Positions 55,348-64,000 of a stretch of 64,000 nt of DNA are shown piece by piece (the stretch's first letter is position 1; the number at the start of each line of letters is the position of its first letter). Location of the stretch: positions 310,001 to 374,000 of the forward strand of contig NZ_CP115842.1 of NCBI RefSeq assembly GCF_013318015.2. Reading direction: 5' to 3'. Both the position numbers and the translations under genes were made by a program. Below the pieces are notes generated by a model. The model saw only the letters and a list, made by a program, of their open reading frames with translations, had not been told where the DNA came from and ran no database searches. The DNA is from Agrobacterium tumefaciens (GTDB lineage Bacteria; Pseudomonadota; Alphaproteobacteria; Rhizobiales; Rhizobiaceae).

Positions 55348-57267
55348 GCTTTCGCTCCCCTCCACGGCCACTTTAATCACCGCAGCGGACAGAGTTCCTT
55401 CTCGTAAAAGATGGGAGTGAAGATCAAGAAGTACGCTCCTGTGTTCTTCGAGCAGCGATTTCGCGCGCCCAAATTCGGCCTGCAATGTCGCCTCGACAGA
55501 CTTAGCAAGGCCCTTACGCCGACGGCGATATGCCGACAATTCTCGCGGGCTATTGCCAGGCTCAACAGATAGCGTACGCCCCTGCCCCCACGTGATTTCC
55601 AGCATAGTCGCGATGTCGGTTGCACGATTTAGATCGGCAGAAATATCTCCCCCACCACCACTCTCGAACTCGTTGAAGAGCACTTGCTCGGCAGCGATAC
55701 CGCCAAGCAGCGTCGCAATCTTGTCTCGGTAAAAGCTTGCAGTTTTCCGAGCAAAGAGCCGTTCCTCAAAGACCGTATTCCCCATGGTCTGCAGCGTTCT
55801 GCCGACATGAATATTTCTCTCGATCGATACCGAAACCAATGGGTCCGTTTCCAGCAGTACACCGAGGATGGCATGACCGAGTTCGTGCGCGGCGACGCAA
55901 CGTTGTACAGCCATCGGGACCGATACGATGGGCGGAACTGCGGCGAGGAGATCGGCGATTACCATCGGACGCTTCGCCCGTCTCGCATGACGACGGGCGT
56001 CACGCACACATCGCTCGATATCTGCACCTGACCAACCTTCACTAGCCGAGACGACGCCATCTAGCTTTTCGTCTGTAAGATCGTCTCTCAGGTAAAAACG
56101 AAAGATATCTCTGCGTCCCGCCCCGTCAGGAAGGGGAATCGCAAAGTGGCGTTCGAGCCGTCCCGCGCGAAGCAACGCTGGATCAATGATGTCCGGATAG
56201 TTTGTTGCACCGATGACGACAACGCCTTCATGTGACTGTGCTCCGTCCAACAATTCGAGAAGCGCGTTGATCACCTGACGATGGTAGTTGTCGCTGCTGC
56301 CGGTTCTGTGATCACGGCTGGTGAAACTGTCGAATTCATCAATCAGGAGGATCGACGGTGCCTGCCGCGCAGCCTCGGCAAACGCCTTGCGCATTGCCTT
56401 CAGCATATCGCCGAGGTGACCCGTCGCCTGCCATCTTGCCGCCGACCCGAGGATTAAGGGAACGTTACAGGTTCTTGCCAGAGCCGCCGCGTAGGACGTC
56501 TTGCCCGATCCCGGAGGACCCGAAAGCAGGACGCCGCGATCGATATCGTGCCAGGCAAGTCTTCCAGCCTTCCATGCTGACAAGTCCTCGGTGAGTTCGA
56601 TACCCCATGTTTTAGCCTCGCCGTATCCAGATAGGTCGTGCAGGCTCGGCCCCGTCGACAAGGAGTCGGAGGGACGCTTCCCCTTCTCGACATGAGGATA
56701 CCGACGAAGACGCCCGATGCTCGCAACCACGGATCGTCCGCGCCGCCAACCGAGTTCGACCCGTTTGGGGGGTTGGTGCGCAAAAAAATCGGCATCGGCA
56801 TCAGTGATAGTCCCGAGCCTCATCCGCCGCGCCGCAATCCGATAATCGTTCGGAGCCGGCAGGGCCAAAGAGACAACGATATCAGCGACGATGCGGACCT
56901 CATCATACAGAAGCTCCTCGTCCTGGAGAAGAATGATCGCCCGCTTGAGTTCTCGAAGTTTCCTGAACGCCTCGAAATCGTCGACAAGTTCAGTCTCTTC
57001 GCCGATGACGAGAACGTAGTTGTTGCCATGCTCGCCACCGACCGGAACGGTCCCCTCAAGCAACCATTTGGCGGCCATCTTGTGGGCATGGATGTCTGCC
57101 TTCGGCGGCATGACGAAAGCCGCGACGAACGAAGATCGCCTTTTCAGGAACTGGCGGATCGATCTCGACATTGCGATGATGGCTAGATGGGTCGGCAGGG
57201 TAAGCTCGTACTTCGAGCTATGGAACGGATCGCGATTGGCGATCAGGTTATCGCTATAAGACTGCAT
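55306..57267 (-). CDS. Cytosolic FtsH-like AAA-M41 protease with novel N-terminal domain
   Basis: 653 residues from the ATG at 57267 (GAGG 6 bases upstream); the open frame to 57444 overlaps the previous gene. No membrane helices, unlike FtsH. Residues 1-205 form an unrecognised N-terminal domain (EETELVDDFEAFRKLRELKR). AAA module: Walker A GPPGSGKT (250-257), Walker B LLIDEFD (307-313), sensor GATN (353-356), arginine region LLRAGRLER (366-373). Peptidase M41: HELGH at 461-465 and third ligand Asp545 in SADLNRATDIA. Both activities look intact. Paired with a TnsA-like gene upstream on the same strand, stop to start gap 44 bases. Confidence 0.85.
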   Translation of the reverse strand: MQSYSDNLIANRDPFHSSKYELTLPTHLAIIAMSRSIRQFLKRRSSFVAAFVMPPKADIHAHKMAAKWLLEGTVPVGGEHGNNYVLVIGEETELVDDFEAFRKLRELKRAIILLQDEELLYDEVRIVADIVVSLALPAPNDYRIAARRMRLGTITDADADFFAHQPPKRVELGWRRGRSVVASIGRLRRYPHVEKGKRPSDSLSTGPSLHDLSGYGEAKTWGIELTEDLSAWKAGRLAWHDIDRGVLLSGPPGSGKTSYAAALARTCNVPLILGSAARWQATGHLGDMLKAMRKAFAEAARQAPSILLIDEFDSFTSRDHRTGSSDNYHRQVINALLELLDGAQSHEGVVVIGATNYPDIIDPALLRAGRLERHFAIPLPDGAGRRDIFRFYLRDDLTDEKLDGVVSASEGWSGADIERCVRDARRHARRAKRPMVIADLLAAVPPIVSVPMAVQRCVAAHELGHAILGVLLETDPLVSVSIERNIHVGRTLQTMGNTVFEERLFARKTASFYRDKIATLLGGIAAEQVLFNEFESGGGGDISADLNRATDIATMLEITWGQGRTLSVEPGNSPRELSAYRRRRKGLAKSVEATLQAEFGRAKSLLEEHRSVLLDLHSHLLREGTLSAAVIKVAVEGSESLPHEAKTAGHEFG

Positions 57268-57311
57268 GTATGCCTCGGAACACTGGGAATGATGATGACG
57301 CTTACGGGCGG

Positions 57312-57974
57312 TCAGGTCCGTATCCGCCGCACCATTGTCTCGGGGCCGAGTAATTCCGTATCGAGATCGACTTCGACGAAACCGCGCAAGATCATCTGGG
57401 CCAGTCCGGCGATTGGCTTGGTTTCGGTAAAAATCGTCAGGCACTCGGCAACTGTTAGATTCCCGTGATCGTTTAGGGTCGCGAGCACCCGCAGGCGGTC
57501 TCCCAGCGCCAGACCGTGACCGCCGTAAGACAGCAGGTCCTTGGCATTCTGAAGACGTGGACCCTCGTAGACTTCATCGGCAAACAGACGGTGATAACGC
57601 CAGCCCGTTTTCAAGGCGGCAGCTACGATTCCGTCGACATCGAGCGCCAACACCCGGTCTGGACTGTCGATAAGCATCCTGCCACCGTCATTGTTCACGA
57701 TGCCGAAATCGGGGACGTGGGCTACGTCGCCACATTCCAGGGAAACAGGCATGCAGTGCCACGAAATGACGGCAGGATTGACATCCAGCAGACAGGCGGT
57801 GTCACGCGCGGCCTGGGACCGAAAAATGGACGGACTGTCACATTTAATAGTGGCGGCCGGAGAAAATGTACGGATGGACGCCGAATGACGGCTAGCGCGA
57901 ACCGATCTCGCGCGCTGTGCGATACCCATTGAAAACCTCGACAAAAGATAGCTGATCGTCGCCGCGAAGGTCAC
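57312..57974 (-). CDS. TnsA-like PD-(D/E)XK nuclease with winged-helix tail
   Basis: 220 residues. N-terminal part like TnsA: SIFRSQAARDTACLLDVNPA then VISWHCMPVSLECGDVAHVPDF, with an acidic residue before the strand and Asp in PDFGIVNNDG; the usual D-x-K strand is weak here (MLIDSPDRV), so activity is uncertain. C-terminal GLALGDRLRVLATLNDHGNL resembles the winged helix of TnsA. TnsB, TnsC and Tn7 ends were not seen nearby. It lies 44 bases upstream of the AAA-M41 gene in the same direction. Start uncertain; GTG/ATG options from residue 16. Confidence 0.6.
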   Translation of the reverse strand: MTFAATISYLLSRFSMGIAQRARSVRASRHSASIRTFSPAATIKCDSPSIFRSQAARDTACLLDVNPAVISWHCMPVSLECGDVAHVPDFGIVNNDGGRMLIDSPDRVLALDVDGIVAAALKTGWRYHRLFADEVYEGPRLQNAKDLLSYGGHGLALGDRLRVLATLNDHGNLTVAECLTIFTETKPIAGLAQMILRGFVEVDLDTELLGPETMVRRIRT

Positions 57975-58328
57975 GGCGGGCGGGGATCAACCTATTCGTA
58001 TGAGGCGCGTAGGATTTTGCATGCCTGAACAAATAGAGAACAAATTTCACAATGTCAACTGCGAGGTCTATCCAATTGTTAAGTGCTGCCTTCGCTGAAA
58101 CGGCAGCGGTGCTAATATCTTATCACTGTCTAAAATTTGAAATAAAATGAGGCATTGCCGTCAACGCTTCCTCAGCACCTCTCCTACTATGTCCACGCCA
58201 GCATAGTTGAGCAAAATCAAGGTGGGGAAGTGGCGGCTAGAATAACAATAGCGAGGGTGGCCGGCGAACTTGTTTCAGCCCAAGACTAAGAAGGCGGTTC
58301 AGCCAGTTGCGAATTTTGCGACGTCCAA
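57975..58328. other. Gene-free AT-rich spacer
   Basis: About 350 bases with no reading frame that looks coding. Upstream of the TnsA-like gene, so it may hold the promoter of that pair; no clear -35/-10 seen. Confidence 0.4.
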
Positions 58329-59084
58329 TTGGTCCGTGTCCGGGGAATTCCTCGTGATAATGGGCCAACGCAACCCTTTTACCGTCTTGCGCCCGGACGG
58401 GTTCACGGCATCTGTAAATACAACGAACCACGGCGCATCAATCGGCTCATCGAATTCTCAATAGGATTCACGGGTGTCGAACCTATAGTTCGCGACCAAA
58501 GAGGACGCGCAGTATTCCGTCTCGGCATCGTTGGAGAGGTTTTACGACAATTGAAGTACGGCGAAGTTCCTGATCCCATCCGAGACGGAGCCGGGAACAT
58601 CGCCATCACAGCAACAAGAGTACAGCGACAGTTGCTCCGAACAGCGAAGTCTGTGCTTGGGCTTGCCGCTCGCGTAGACAATTTACCTGACTTAGGAAAC
58701 CTCGTCAGGATCACGAATGACGGAAACGAGATTAGATGGCGGGATTTTTTCTACAAGCCTGACGACATGCAACGGCTATTCTCTTTCGCGCAAACCCCAA
58801 TGGCATTCCCTGTCGCATTTGCAATACGTGTACGTGCAGTCTATCCGCCTACGCCGAGCCAGGAGTCGTACATGATTTCCTGCCAAGGAACCCGCGTTTC
58901 GGACGACAGAAGCGAAAGCTATTTCTCACCTACTCTTTGGATCAAGGATGCAGCTATTGCCGCGGCACTTGTTGAACAAGGCACATATTTGATCCTTGCC
59001 CAGCCTGACAGCCTCAAGCAAAACAAAGGTTATCATAATTTGCATGTGACAATCAGTTCCAGGCATCAGATATGTCGTTACTGA
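58329..59084 (+). CDS. Hypothetical protein, possibly 5'-truncated
   Basis: 251 residues from a TTG at 58329; a stop about 40 bases upstream limits extension. Basic N-terminus (RVHGICKYNEPRRINRLIEF), then mixed soluble sequence, no signal peptide, no membrane helix. IEFSIGFTGVEPIV and IRWRDFFYKPDDMQRLFSFA do not match a family I know. Overlaps the end of the convergent 117-residue gene by 32 bases. Confidence 0.5.
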   Translation: MVRVRGIPRDNGPTQPFYRLAPGRVHGICKYNEPRRINRLIEFSIGFTGVEPIVRDQRGRAVFRLGIVGEVLRQLKYGEVPDPIRDGAGNIAITATRVQRQLLRTAKSVLGLAARVDNLPDLGNLVRITNDGNEIRWRDFFYKPDDMQRLFSFAQTPMAFPVAFAIRVRAVYPPTPSQESYMISCQGTRVSDDRSESYFSPTLWIKDAAIAAALVEQGTYLILAQPDSLKQNKGYHNLHVTISSRHQICRY

Positions 59085-59406
59085 CCCTCCGATTTCGTGT
59101 CACGACCGGACGTACATCCTCAACGAACTCGTATCCGTTTCCCAGAAGCCAATCCAGGCTGCCGGGAAGGTCGAAATCCCAATCGGCTTTTCCAGCCTGA
59201 TTCACCTTGTAGAAAATTGCGTTGGCATTATCGACCATGATGCTATCCCCGCCTTTAACTCCAACGACCGCCCTCCCGTCTAAATGTTGGAGGGAAGTGA
59301 CAAGGGTAGCAATTTCTTGTGCGCGAACTTCATCTGAGAACGCGCCAATATCGAAAACGCAATGCAGGTCGCCACACTTCCAGTATGTCACTACTCTGTA
59401 GATCAT
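59053..59406 (-). CDS. Hypothetical protein
   Basis: 117 residues with AAGGA 9 bases upstream of the ATG. Beta-rich start (MIYRVVTYWKCGDLHCVFDI) with two cysteines five residues apart, then GKADWDFDLPGSLDWLLGNG. Family unknown. AT-rich and isolated. Confidence 0.6.
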   Translation of the reverse strand: MIYRVVTYWKCGDLHCVFDIGAFSDEVRAQEIATLVTSLQHLDGRAVVGVKGGDSIMVDNANAIFYKVNQAGKADWDFDLPGSLDWLLGNGYEFVEDVRPVVTRNRRVSNDISDAWN

Positions 59407-59594
59407 GAAGTCCGTTCCTTGGCCGTATCGATGCTTGAGAGTTGCGGGGTCGCCTGCAAGAAACCACCGAGCTATTGCCGAGGAACAGATGTGCGAGTGT
59501 CTCGTAATCTGCGCTCATTAATTTCAATATTCTCGCCAAAAGGGTAAATCTACCCTGCGATTTTACCGCCCTGTTTAACATAACCGAACCATGA

Positions 59595-59837
59595 TGGTGT
59601 ATCATTCTCGGCGAAGTCCATTCCATCTCGGCCGTCGTTCGTGAGGTTCGTCTCGATGACATTGATCTGTCTATCGTGCAGCTACTGCGTGAGGGATTGT
59701 TCGCACGCGAAATCGGCCACATGCTCAAACTCTCACCGCGAACGGTGGAACACCGCATTGAGAAGATGAAGGCACGTGCCGGCGTAAAATCGATAGTTCC
59801 ACTGTTGATCGCCAAAAACCTAGACTCGGCTTCGTAG
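59595..59837 (+). pseudogene. LuxR-type HTH fragment
   Basis: In-frame sequence VVRE-VRLDDIDLSIVQLLRE then GLFAREIGHMLKLSPRTVEH is a LuxR (GerE) helix-turn-helix. There is no start codon before a stop at 59592-59594 and no sensor domain, so only the C-terminal end of a regulator gene remains. Confidence 0.6.
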
Positions 59838-60057
59838 GCTTCGGCCTTTGAGAACCATACGAGGCTCGTCCTGTCGTGGATGTGACAACGTCGCATATAT
59901 ACGTTGAATTTCGAATCATCCGGATGTTTGAGCGCAACCTTAGAGGCCGTCTCCCAATCATGGGAAACTCCAAATGGTGACGTGAAGAGAGCGTAGCAGC
60001 TTTGGTACTGTTTCGGCATCGTGCATCGGCTGCTTCACTCTAAGAATCACGGGCCGA

Positions 60058-60426
60058 CTACATTTTTCGGCAGGCAAGTGCGGTCGAGCCATACTGCACG
60101 GACAATGTGACCGACTTGCCGTTGATGTGAAGCCGATATGCCGCATTTGGGTCTGAAGCAAACAGGCCAACCGGAAGTTCCACCTGATAACAGGGAAAGG
60201 TAGTGTAGCCGGCGCGCTTCGGCTCGTTGGCGAGAAGTTGAAGGCGGTCTCTCGGGTCAGCCAGTAGAAGCTGTTTCACTATCGTCGCCCGCTCGCCGAC
60301 AAGAGGTTCGACGCGTGACGCAGATGGTGATGCTTGTATGCCAACTGGTTGCTCAGACGTAGTGCAGCCGGTCAGAGACAACAGACATATCGCGGCGTGA
60401 AACGGTAGACGGAACGAAACATTCAT
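60058..60426 (-). CDS. Small lipoprotein
   Basis: 122 residues from the ATG at 60426 (GAGGG 7 bases upstream). Signal peptide ending in lipobox LTGC (Cys about 21), so lipid-anchored. Soluble part has PLVGERATIVKQLLLADPRD and a beta-rich C-terminus with two cysteines (TTFPCYQVEL and TALACRKM) that may pair. Family unknown. Confidence 0.72.
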   Translation of the reverse strand: MNVSFRLPFHAAICLLSLTGCTTSEQPVGIQASPSASRVEPLVGERATIVKQLLLADPRDRLQLLANEPKRAGYTTFPCYQVELPVGLFASDPNAAYRLHINGKSVTLSVQYGSTALACRKM

Positions 60427-60559
60427 AGCCATCCCTCAGATTTACTTTGTTCCTGCGTGAGTAATCGCCAGACTACACTGCAATTTCTATAGGTTGATCA
60501 ATGTAGTTTTCGAGGCGCAGCTTCAAAAAAGAAAACACTTATTTTTTGCGGCAGTTTCT

Positions 60560-60853
60560 TCAGGGTTTGTACTCCACGATGTAGCGGTCACCCAGTTCCA
60601 TTTGCAGTCGCTTAACCAATTCGCTTCCTTTTTCAATATGAGCCGTTTCAAGTTGGGGTGATTTGAATGCGGAATCTGGGGGATAATCGGTATCAAACGT
60701 CGCCTGATATTCGTCATTCCACTCCTGAATCTTTTCTTTTAAGTCATGTGATATCGGCAAGTCATTGACATCGACATGCCCCATATACTGCGAGTCAGGG
60801 CAAAATATGGGATCGGCCAAATACTCTCGCCCTACTATCAATTTCATTGTCAT
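60560..60853 (-). CDS. CdiI-type immunity protein candidate
   Basis: 97 residues from the ATG at 60853, which overlaps the TGA of the toxin gene (ATGA). Acidic (many Asp/Glu), soluble, no signal. The sequence MTMKLIVGREYLADPIF, then MGHVDVNDLPISHDLK and EWNDEYQATFDTDYPPDS, reads like a small acidic immunity protein. Overlap with the end of a CdiA-type toxin gene is the usual place for the immunity gene. Confidence 0.75.
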   Translation of the reverse strand: MTMKLIVGREYLADPIFCPDSQYMGHVDVNDLPISHDLKEKIQEWNDEYQATFDTDYPPDSAFKSPQLETAHIEKGSELVKRLQMELGDRYIVEYKP

Positions 60854-63800
60854 GGCAATGGCTTCCATGTGCTAACCGGATTTGCACGAACAACAAATCC
60901 ATTTGAACCGACACCAATTGCAATGTGCTGTTCGACGCCGTTCTCGACAATTCGATACACCGGCGCACTCCCGTTTGTGCCGACGATCTGTCCGCGTTCG
61001 AGGGCATTCATTACAACAACTGGAATCTGATCACGTGAAATTCCTTTATCTGCGAAGTTCGATTCATGTCGTTTGTAGATATGTTGTAGACCAGCAGCGT
61101 CATTACCACTCTCCAACCATACAGTTCTTCCGTCCGGTAGCCTCCGAATATCAACCACGTTGGCGGGCGTTATTTTTGTACCATTGTTCGCCAACTCAGC
61201 GATGAGTTGCGAGCTGTTGGGAACGTCTGGCAGCTTACTTGCTGTTTTTAGTTCTTTTAGGAGCTTGACGGACCCGGCAGGTAGGACGACGGAGAGAACC
61301 TTTCCTGCCCCCTTGAGCTGATCGCGCGTGCGCGGATCAATGTCGTTCCAACGCTTGGAAACTTGCTGACCAGTTTTCTCATCCACGTAAGTCAGAGTCG
61401 CGTCCATGGCATTGTTGGCGGCTTCCAGCACGCCAAGGACGGCCATCGTTTCCTCGGGATAGTTACGTGCCGACCATTCTACGCCCGCTTCGGTCGCAGC
61501 CGACATTGCCTTGCTGAGCGGGTCGTCGCCCCGTCCAATCCGGGCAAGGCCCTCCATCGGATTGCCGTCGCCGACGCCAGTCGTGTAGGCGGCGCTGATG
61601 ATGACAATGATGATCGGTATGAAGAACGCATTGTTTTCGGCTGCATTTGCGCCTGCGTTTGCACCGGTATCTACATCGCCCCCTGCGAGGGCGGCTGCGA
61701 GACCCGCGGCAACACGGGCAACCTCGATCCCGTTGGCCCGCCATTCAGTCACCATGACGAGGGCTTCGGCTTGCGTGAGATTGCCTTTAGAAAGAGCATT
61801 CTTGATGCTCTTGTCGACTATGTCGGCGGCTATCTCGCCGACAACCCCACCGATAGCACCACCCTTGCAGTCACCAGACGCCATGGCACCAACGGCGCAG
61901 CCAAGAGCGGCGTGGGCAACCAGTTGAGAGACCTTGTCTATGTCCTTATTGTGAGCGGCCTTTCCGATTTCCTCAGCCACATACTTGCCAAGCGTTGCAC
62001 TCGCTTCCAGCCTGAGTGCATCAAACAGGCTTTTGTCGAATCTGTCGCCCTCAATGGCGCTGGAAACGCTGGCCTTAACGGCGGCGCGAATGAGGCCCTG
62101 CTGGATGTCTCGGGTGATGCGATCAGCCAGCGGTGCACTTGCGGGCAACTCAGACCCGATACCAGTCATGTCGGAAATCTGAACGGTCAGCCCAGCCGCG
62201 ACCATGGAAGTCAGCAACGCGCGGATATTGGCTGACGAGCCGAGCTCCTTGAGGGCAGCACCGATATCGCCCTGATTATTAACGAGCGCTACCGCACTCT
62301 TGTTGATGAGTGATTGAAGCCCTGCTTGAATTGCTGCTTCCGCAACGGCATTTCCTGCCAGTCCAAGCGAACCGGCGACAGAACTGGTAAGACTCGACGT
62401 GAAGCCCGTCATCGGTCCGGTGAGAGCAGCCGTAACCAGCGTCACCAGTGCGGCTCCAGCCTCGGTCAGGCCTTGCGATTTGTAATCCCATTGCTGGAAC
62501 TGAGCATCGACAGCCTTCCAGTCTACCCTTCCGGTGAGAGCGGGGTCGTTGCGGATTTCCCCCACCCAGGAAAGGCCGGGTGATCGCGAGAGCTGGTCGA
62601 TTGAGGCTTCGAGGTTGCCGGTCTTGTGATACTCGACGACAACACCGTTTCCGGCATCAATCTTCAGACCGCCGCCCGCCTCGATCTCGACATGGCGGAT
62701 CGTTTCTTCCGCCTTGCCCTGATCCCGCTCGTTCCACCAGAACAGGTCTTCCTCACGCTTGAAGTCCTGTTTAAAATTCTGGTCGGTATTGGTGAGAAGG
62801 GCGACCTTGCCGTCTTCGGCCTCGATCTTCGTTTCACCGCCGCTTTTGATCTGCGGCGCTTGCAGTGTCACATCGCCGCTTTCAGAGATGACGGACACAT
62901 CCTTGCCAGCGATAATGGTTGTGGCCTCTGTCTCGACGGAGGCAGACTGACGGCGGATATTGGTTTCGGTTCCGAGGAAGCCGCCGGTCTTGATGTCGAG
63001 CTTCAGGTCGCGGCTATCATGATTCTGAACCGAGGTAGTGCCGACATCGCCATCAGCATGCAAGGTGACGTTTTCACCCGCCGCGACCCTGACGCCCCGG
63101 AGAGCCAGATCACCGCCAGCATCGATAAGGAGATTGCCACCTGCCTGCAATTCGGCAAGCGTGTTGGTGAGGCTGTAGGCACGGTCATAACCGCCCTTGA
63201 TCTTGTCGTCGCGGGAACGCTCAAGTTCAAGCGCAGAGATATCGATCGAACTCCCTGCATCTAGCATCATGTCGCCGCCCGCGGCAAACTGCCCACCTTC
63301 GGAAACGATGGAACCGGACGCCTTCAGCAGAAGGTCGTCCCGCGCCTCGATCCGGGCAACCTGCTGGATGCGGTCGGCAAAACCGTTTGCGTAGACATCA
63401 CGGGTCTTGGCCGTGTCATTGATGATCGTATCGGCTTCAATCGCAACGTTCTGCCCGGACACCGTACCGGAGCGGTTGGAGAAGATGCTGCCTGCGTCGA
63501 TAACGAGGTCGGCACCTGCAAACAGGCTGCCACCATTGTTGAAGAGCGTCGCCGAAGTATCGATGGTTAGATTGCCGGTTGTGGAGATAGCCCCGGAATT
63601 GGTCAGCGCTGCCGTTTCGATGCTGGCCTGCCCTGCCCTGATCTGGGCACTGGCGAGGCTTGTGTTCGCGGTGGTTGAACTGGAGAGATAAACGCGGGGG
63701 ACCAGCACCTCCTGTCCGTCAACGATCTGCTTTTCCAGCCAGACGATGTCCTTCGTCAGCGCGGCTCGCTGGGATGGCGTAAGAGAGACGCCGAAGGTCA

Positions 63801-64000
63801 GCCCCAGTTCCTGCTGTGCGTCGGCGGCATTGTCATAGAGCGCCTGCACCAGCCGGTACGGATCGAGGCCGGAGCCGACCGAGCGGCTTCCGGTCAGATT
63901 GAATATCTGGTCACGGATGAGGCGATATTCGACATAGGCATCGCCGAGCCGTTTCAGCGGCACGTCAGGATTGTAGCTGCCAATCGTTTGGAGGAAGTAG
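60850..64000 (-). CDS. CdiA-type contact-dependent toxin (filamentous haemagglutinin), N-terminus outside window
   Basis: About 1050 residues visible; the frame is open to base 64000 so the signal peptide, TPS domain and most of the filament lie outside. Visible layers in order: a coil-like region (NAADAQQELGLTFGVSLTPS), haemagglutinin repeats (GGSLFAGADLVIDAGSIFSN; AGGNLLIDAGGDLALRG; VSVISESGDVTLQAPQIKSG), a helical DUF637-like region, the pre-toxin marker AENN (codons at 61630-61641; standard VENN), a hydrophobic stretch (IPIIIVIISAA) and a C-terminal toxin of about 130 residues. The toxin has GLQHIYKRHESNFADKG, like BECR-fold RNases (barnase/EndoU/colicin D group). Overlaps the immunity gene by 4 bases. 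Confidence 0.9.
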   Translation of the reverse strand, partial: YFLQTIGSYNPDVPLKRLGDAYVEYRLIRDQIFNLTGSRSVGSGLDPYRLVQALYDNAADAQQELGLTFGVSLTPSQRAALTKDIVWLEKQIVDGQEVLVPRVYLSSSTTANTSLASAQIRAGQASIETAALTNSGAISTTGNLTIDTSATLFNNGGSLFAGADLVIDAGSIFSNRSGTVSGQNVAIEADTIINDTAKTRDVYANGFADRIQQVARIEARDDLLLKASGSIVSEGGQFAAGGDMMLDAGSSIDISALELERSRDDKIKGGYDRAYSLTNTLAELQAGGNLLIDAGGDLALRGVRVAAGENVTLHADGDVGTTSVQNHDSRDLKLDIKTGGFLGTETNIRRQSASVETEATTIIAGKDVSVISESGDVTLQAPQIKSGGETKIEAEDGKVALLTNTDQNFKQDFKREEDLFWWNERDQGKAEETIRHVEIEAGGGLKIDAGNGVVVEYHKTGNLEASIDQLSRSPGLSWVGEIRNDPALTGRVDWKAVDAQFQQWDYKSQGLTEAGAALVTLVTAALTGPMTGFTSSLTSSVAGSLGLAGNAVAEAAIQAGLQSLINKSAVALVNNQGDIGAALKELGSSANIRALLTSMVAAGLTVQISDMTGIGSELPASAPLADRITRDIQQGLIRAAVKASVSSAIEGDRFDKSLFDALRLEASATLGKYVAEEIGKAAHNKDIDKVSQLVAHAALGCAVGAMASGDCKGGAIGGVVGEIAADIVDKSIKNALSKGNLTQAEALVMVTEWRANGIEVARVAAGLAAALAGGDVDTGANAGANAAENNAFFIPIIIVIISAAYTTGVGDGNPMEGLARIGRGDDPLSKAMSAATEAGVEWSARNYPEETMAVLGVLEAANNAMDATLTYVDEKTGQQVSKRWNDIDPRTRDQLKGAGKVLSVVLPAGSVKLLKELKTASKLPDVPNSSQLIAELANNGTKITPANVVDIRRLPDGRTVWLESGNDAAGLQHIYKRHESNFADKGISRDQIPVVVMNALERGQIVGTNGSAPVYRIVENGVEQHIAIGVGSNGFVVRANPVSTWKPLP

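Noticed and set aside
57312..57974. Complete Tn7-like transposon
   Set aside because: Only a TnsA-like gene is present; no TnsB, TnsC, TniQ or end repeats found nearby.
59330..60019. Minus-strand frame of 229 codons
   Set aside because: Overlaps the start of the 117-residue gene and lies opposite a LuxR helix-turn-helix fragment; only the first 60 codons look protein-like and no family is evident.

Overview
The window reads as a stretch of a secondary replicon (linear chromosome or chromid) of an Agrobacterium/Rhizobium-group alphaproteobacterium. Reasons: high GC with dense solute-importer operons, a gene set matching the published D-altritol/galactitol locus of Agrobacterium tumefaciens C58, and a troCBA/yciA zinc locus of the kind described in the same species. 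This placement comes from recognising families and gene order, not from a database search.

Positions 1-37.4 kb are conserved metabolic and transport backbone: a LysR regulator (cut by the window edge); a TRAP transporter (dctP-dctQ-dctM) with an NAD-dependent reductase, a small monooxygenase-fold protein and a SAF-domain dehydrogenase; a LacI regulator; a polyol locus (PF00107-type dehydrogenase, SDR, ABC binding protein, divergent PfkB kinase, PF08013-type epimerase, two permeases, ATPase); a second complete sugar-type ABC importer led by a FadR-type regulator and a PLP-dependent sulfur amino acid-type enzyme; the zinc island troC-troB-troA with divergent yciA, a YqaA-like membrane protein and a second COG0523 GTPase, with four sites resembling Zur boxes; ugpB-A-E-C for glycerol 3-phosphate; then a glyoxalase-related protein, an OmpW-family porin and a MarR/MFS pair with clear palindromic operators.

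From about 37.4 kb the sequence changes: AT-richer spacers, hypothetical genes, IS elements and defence or conflict genes. In order: a predicted type II Thoeris pair (TIR-like ThsB and a 2TM-macro ThsA); a three-gene RiPP cluster whose precursor carries three copies of a Thr/Lys/Ser-plus-acidic core motif next to an ATP-grasp ligase (a likely omega-ester peptide, graspetide); a small HEGGH metalloprotease-like protein and a PH-like membrane protein; an IS21 istA gene split by an IS1111-type IS110 element; a decayed stretch with an in-frame NUDIX/hydrolase chimera; an IS630 element with a slippery A7; a DUF805-like protein; IS66 debris.

The last part holds a single-chain dihydroxyacetone kinase, a PIN toxin with a divergent Phd-like antitoxin candidate, a cytosolic FtsH-like AAA-M41 protease behind a TnsA-like nuclease, orphan genes, a lipoprotein, and the C-terminal two thirds or so of a CdiA-type contact-dependent toxin with its overlapping immunity gene, running off the right edge. 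The two most interesting possibly undescribed systems are the three-repeat graspetide cluster (39.8-41.8 kb) and the AAA-M41/TnsA-like pair (55.3-58.0 kb).
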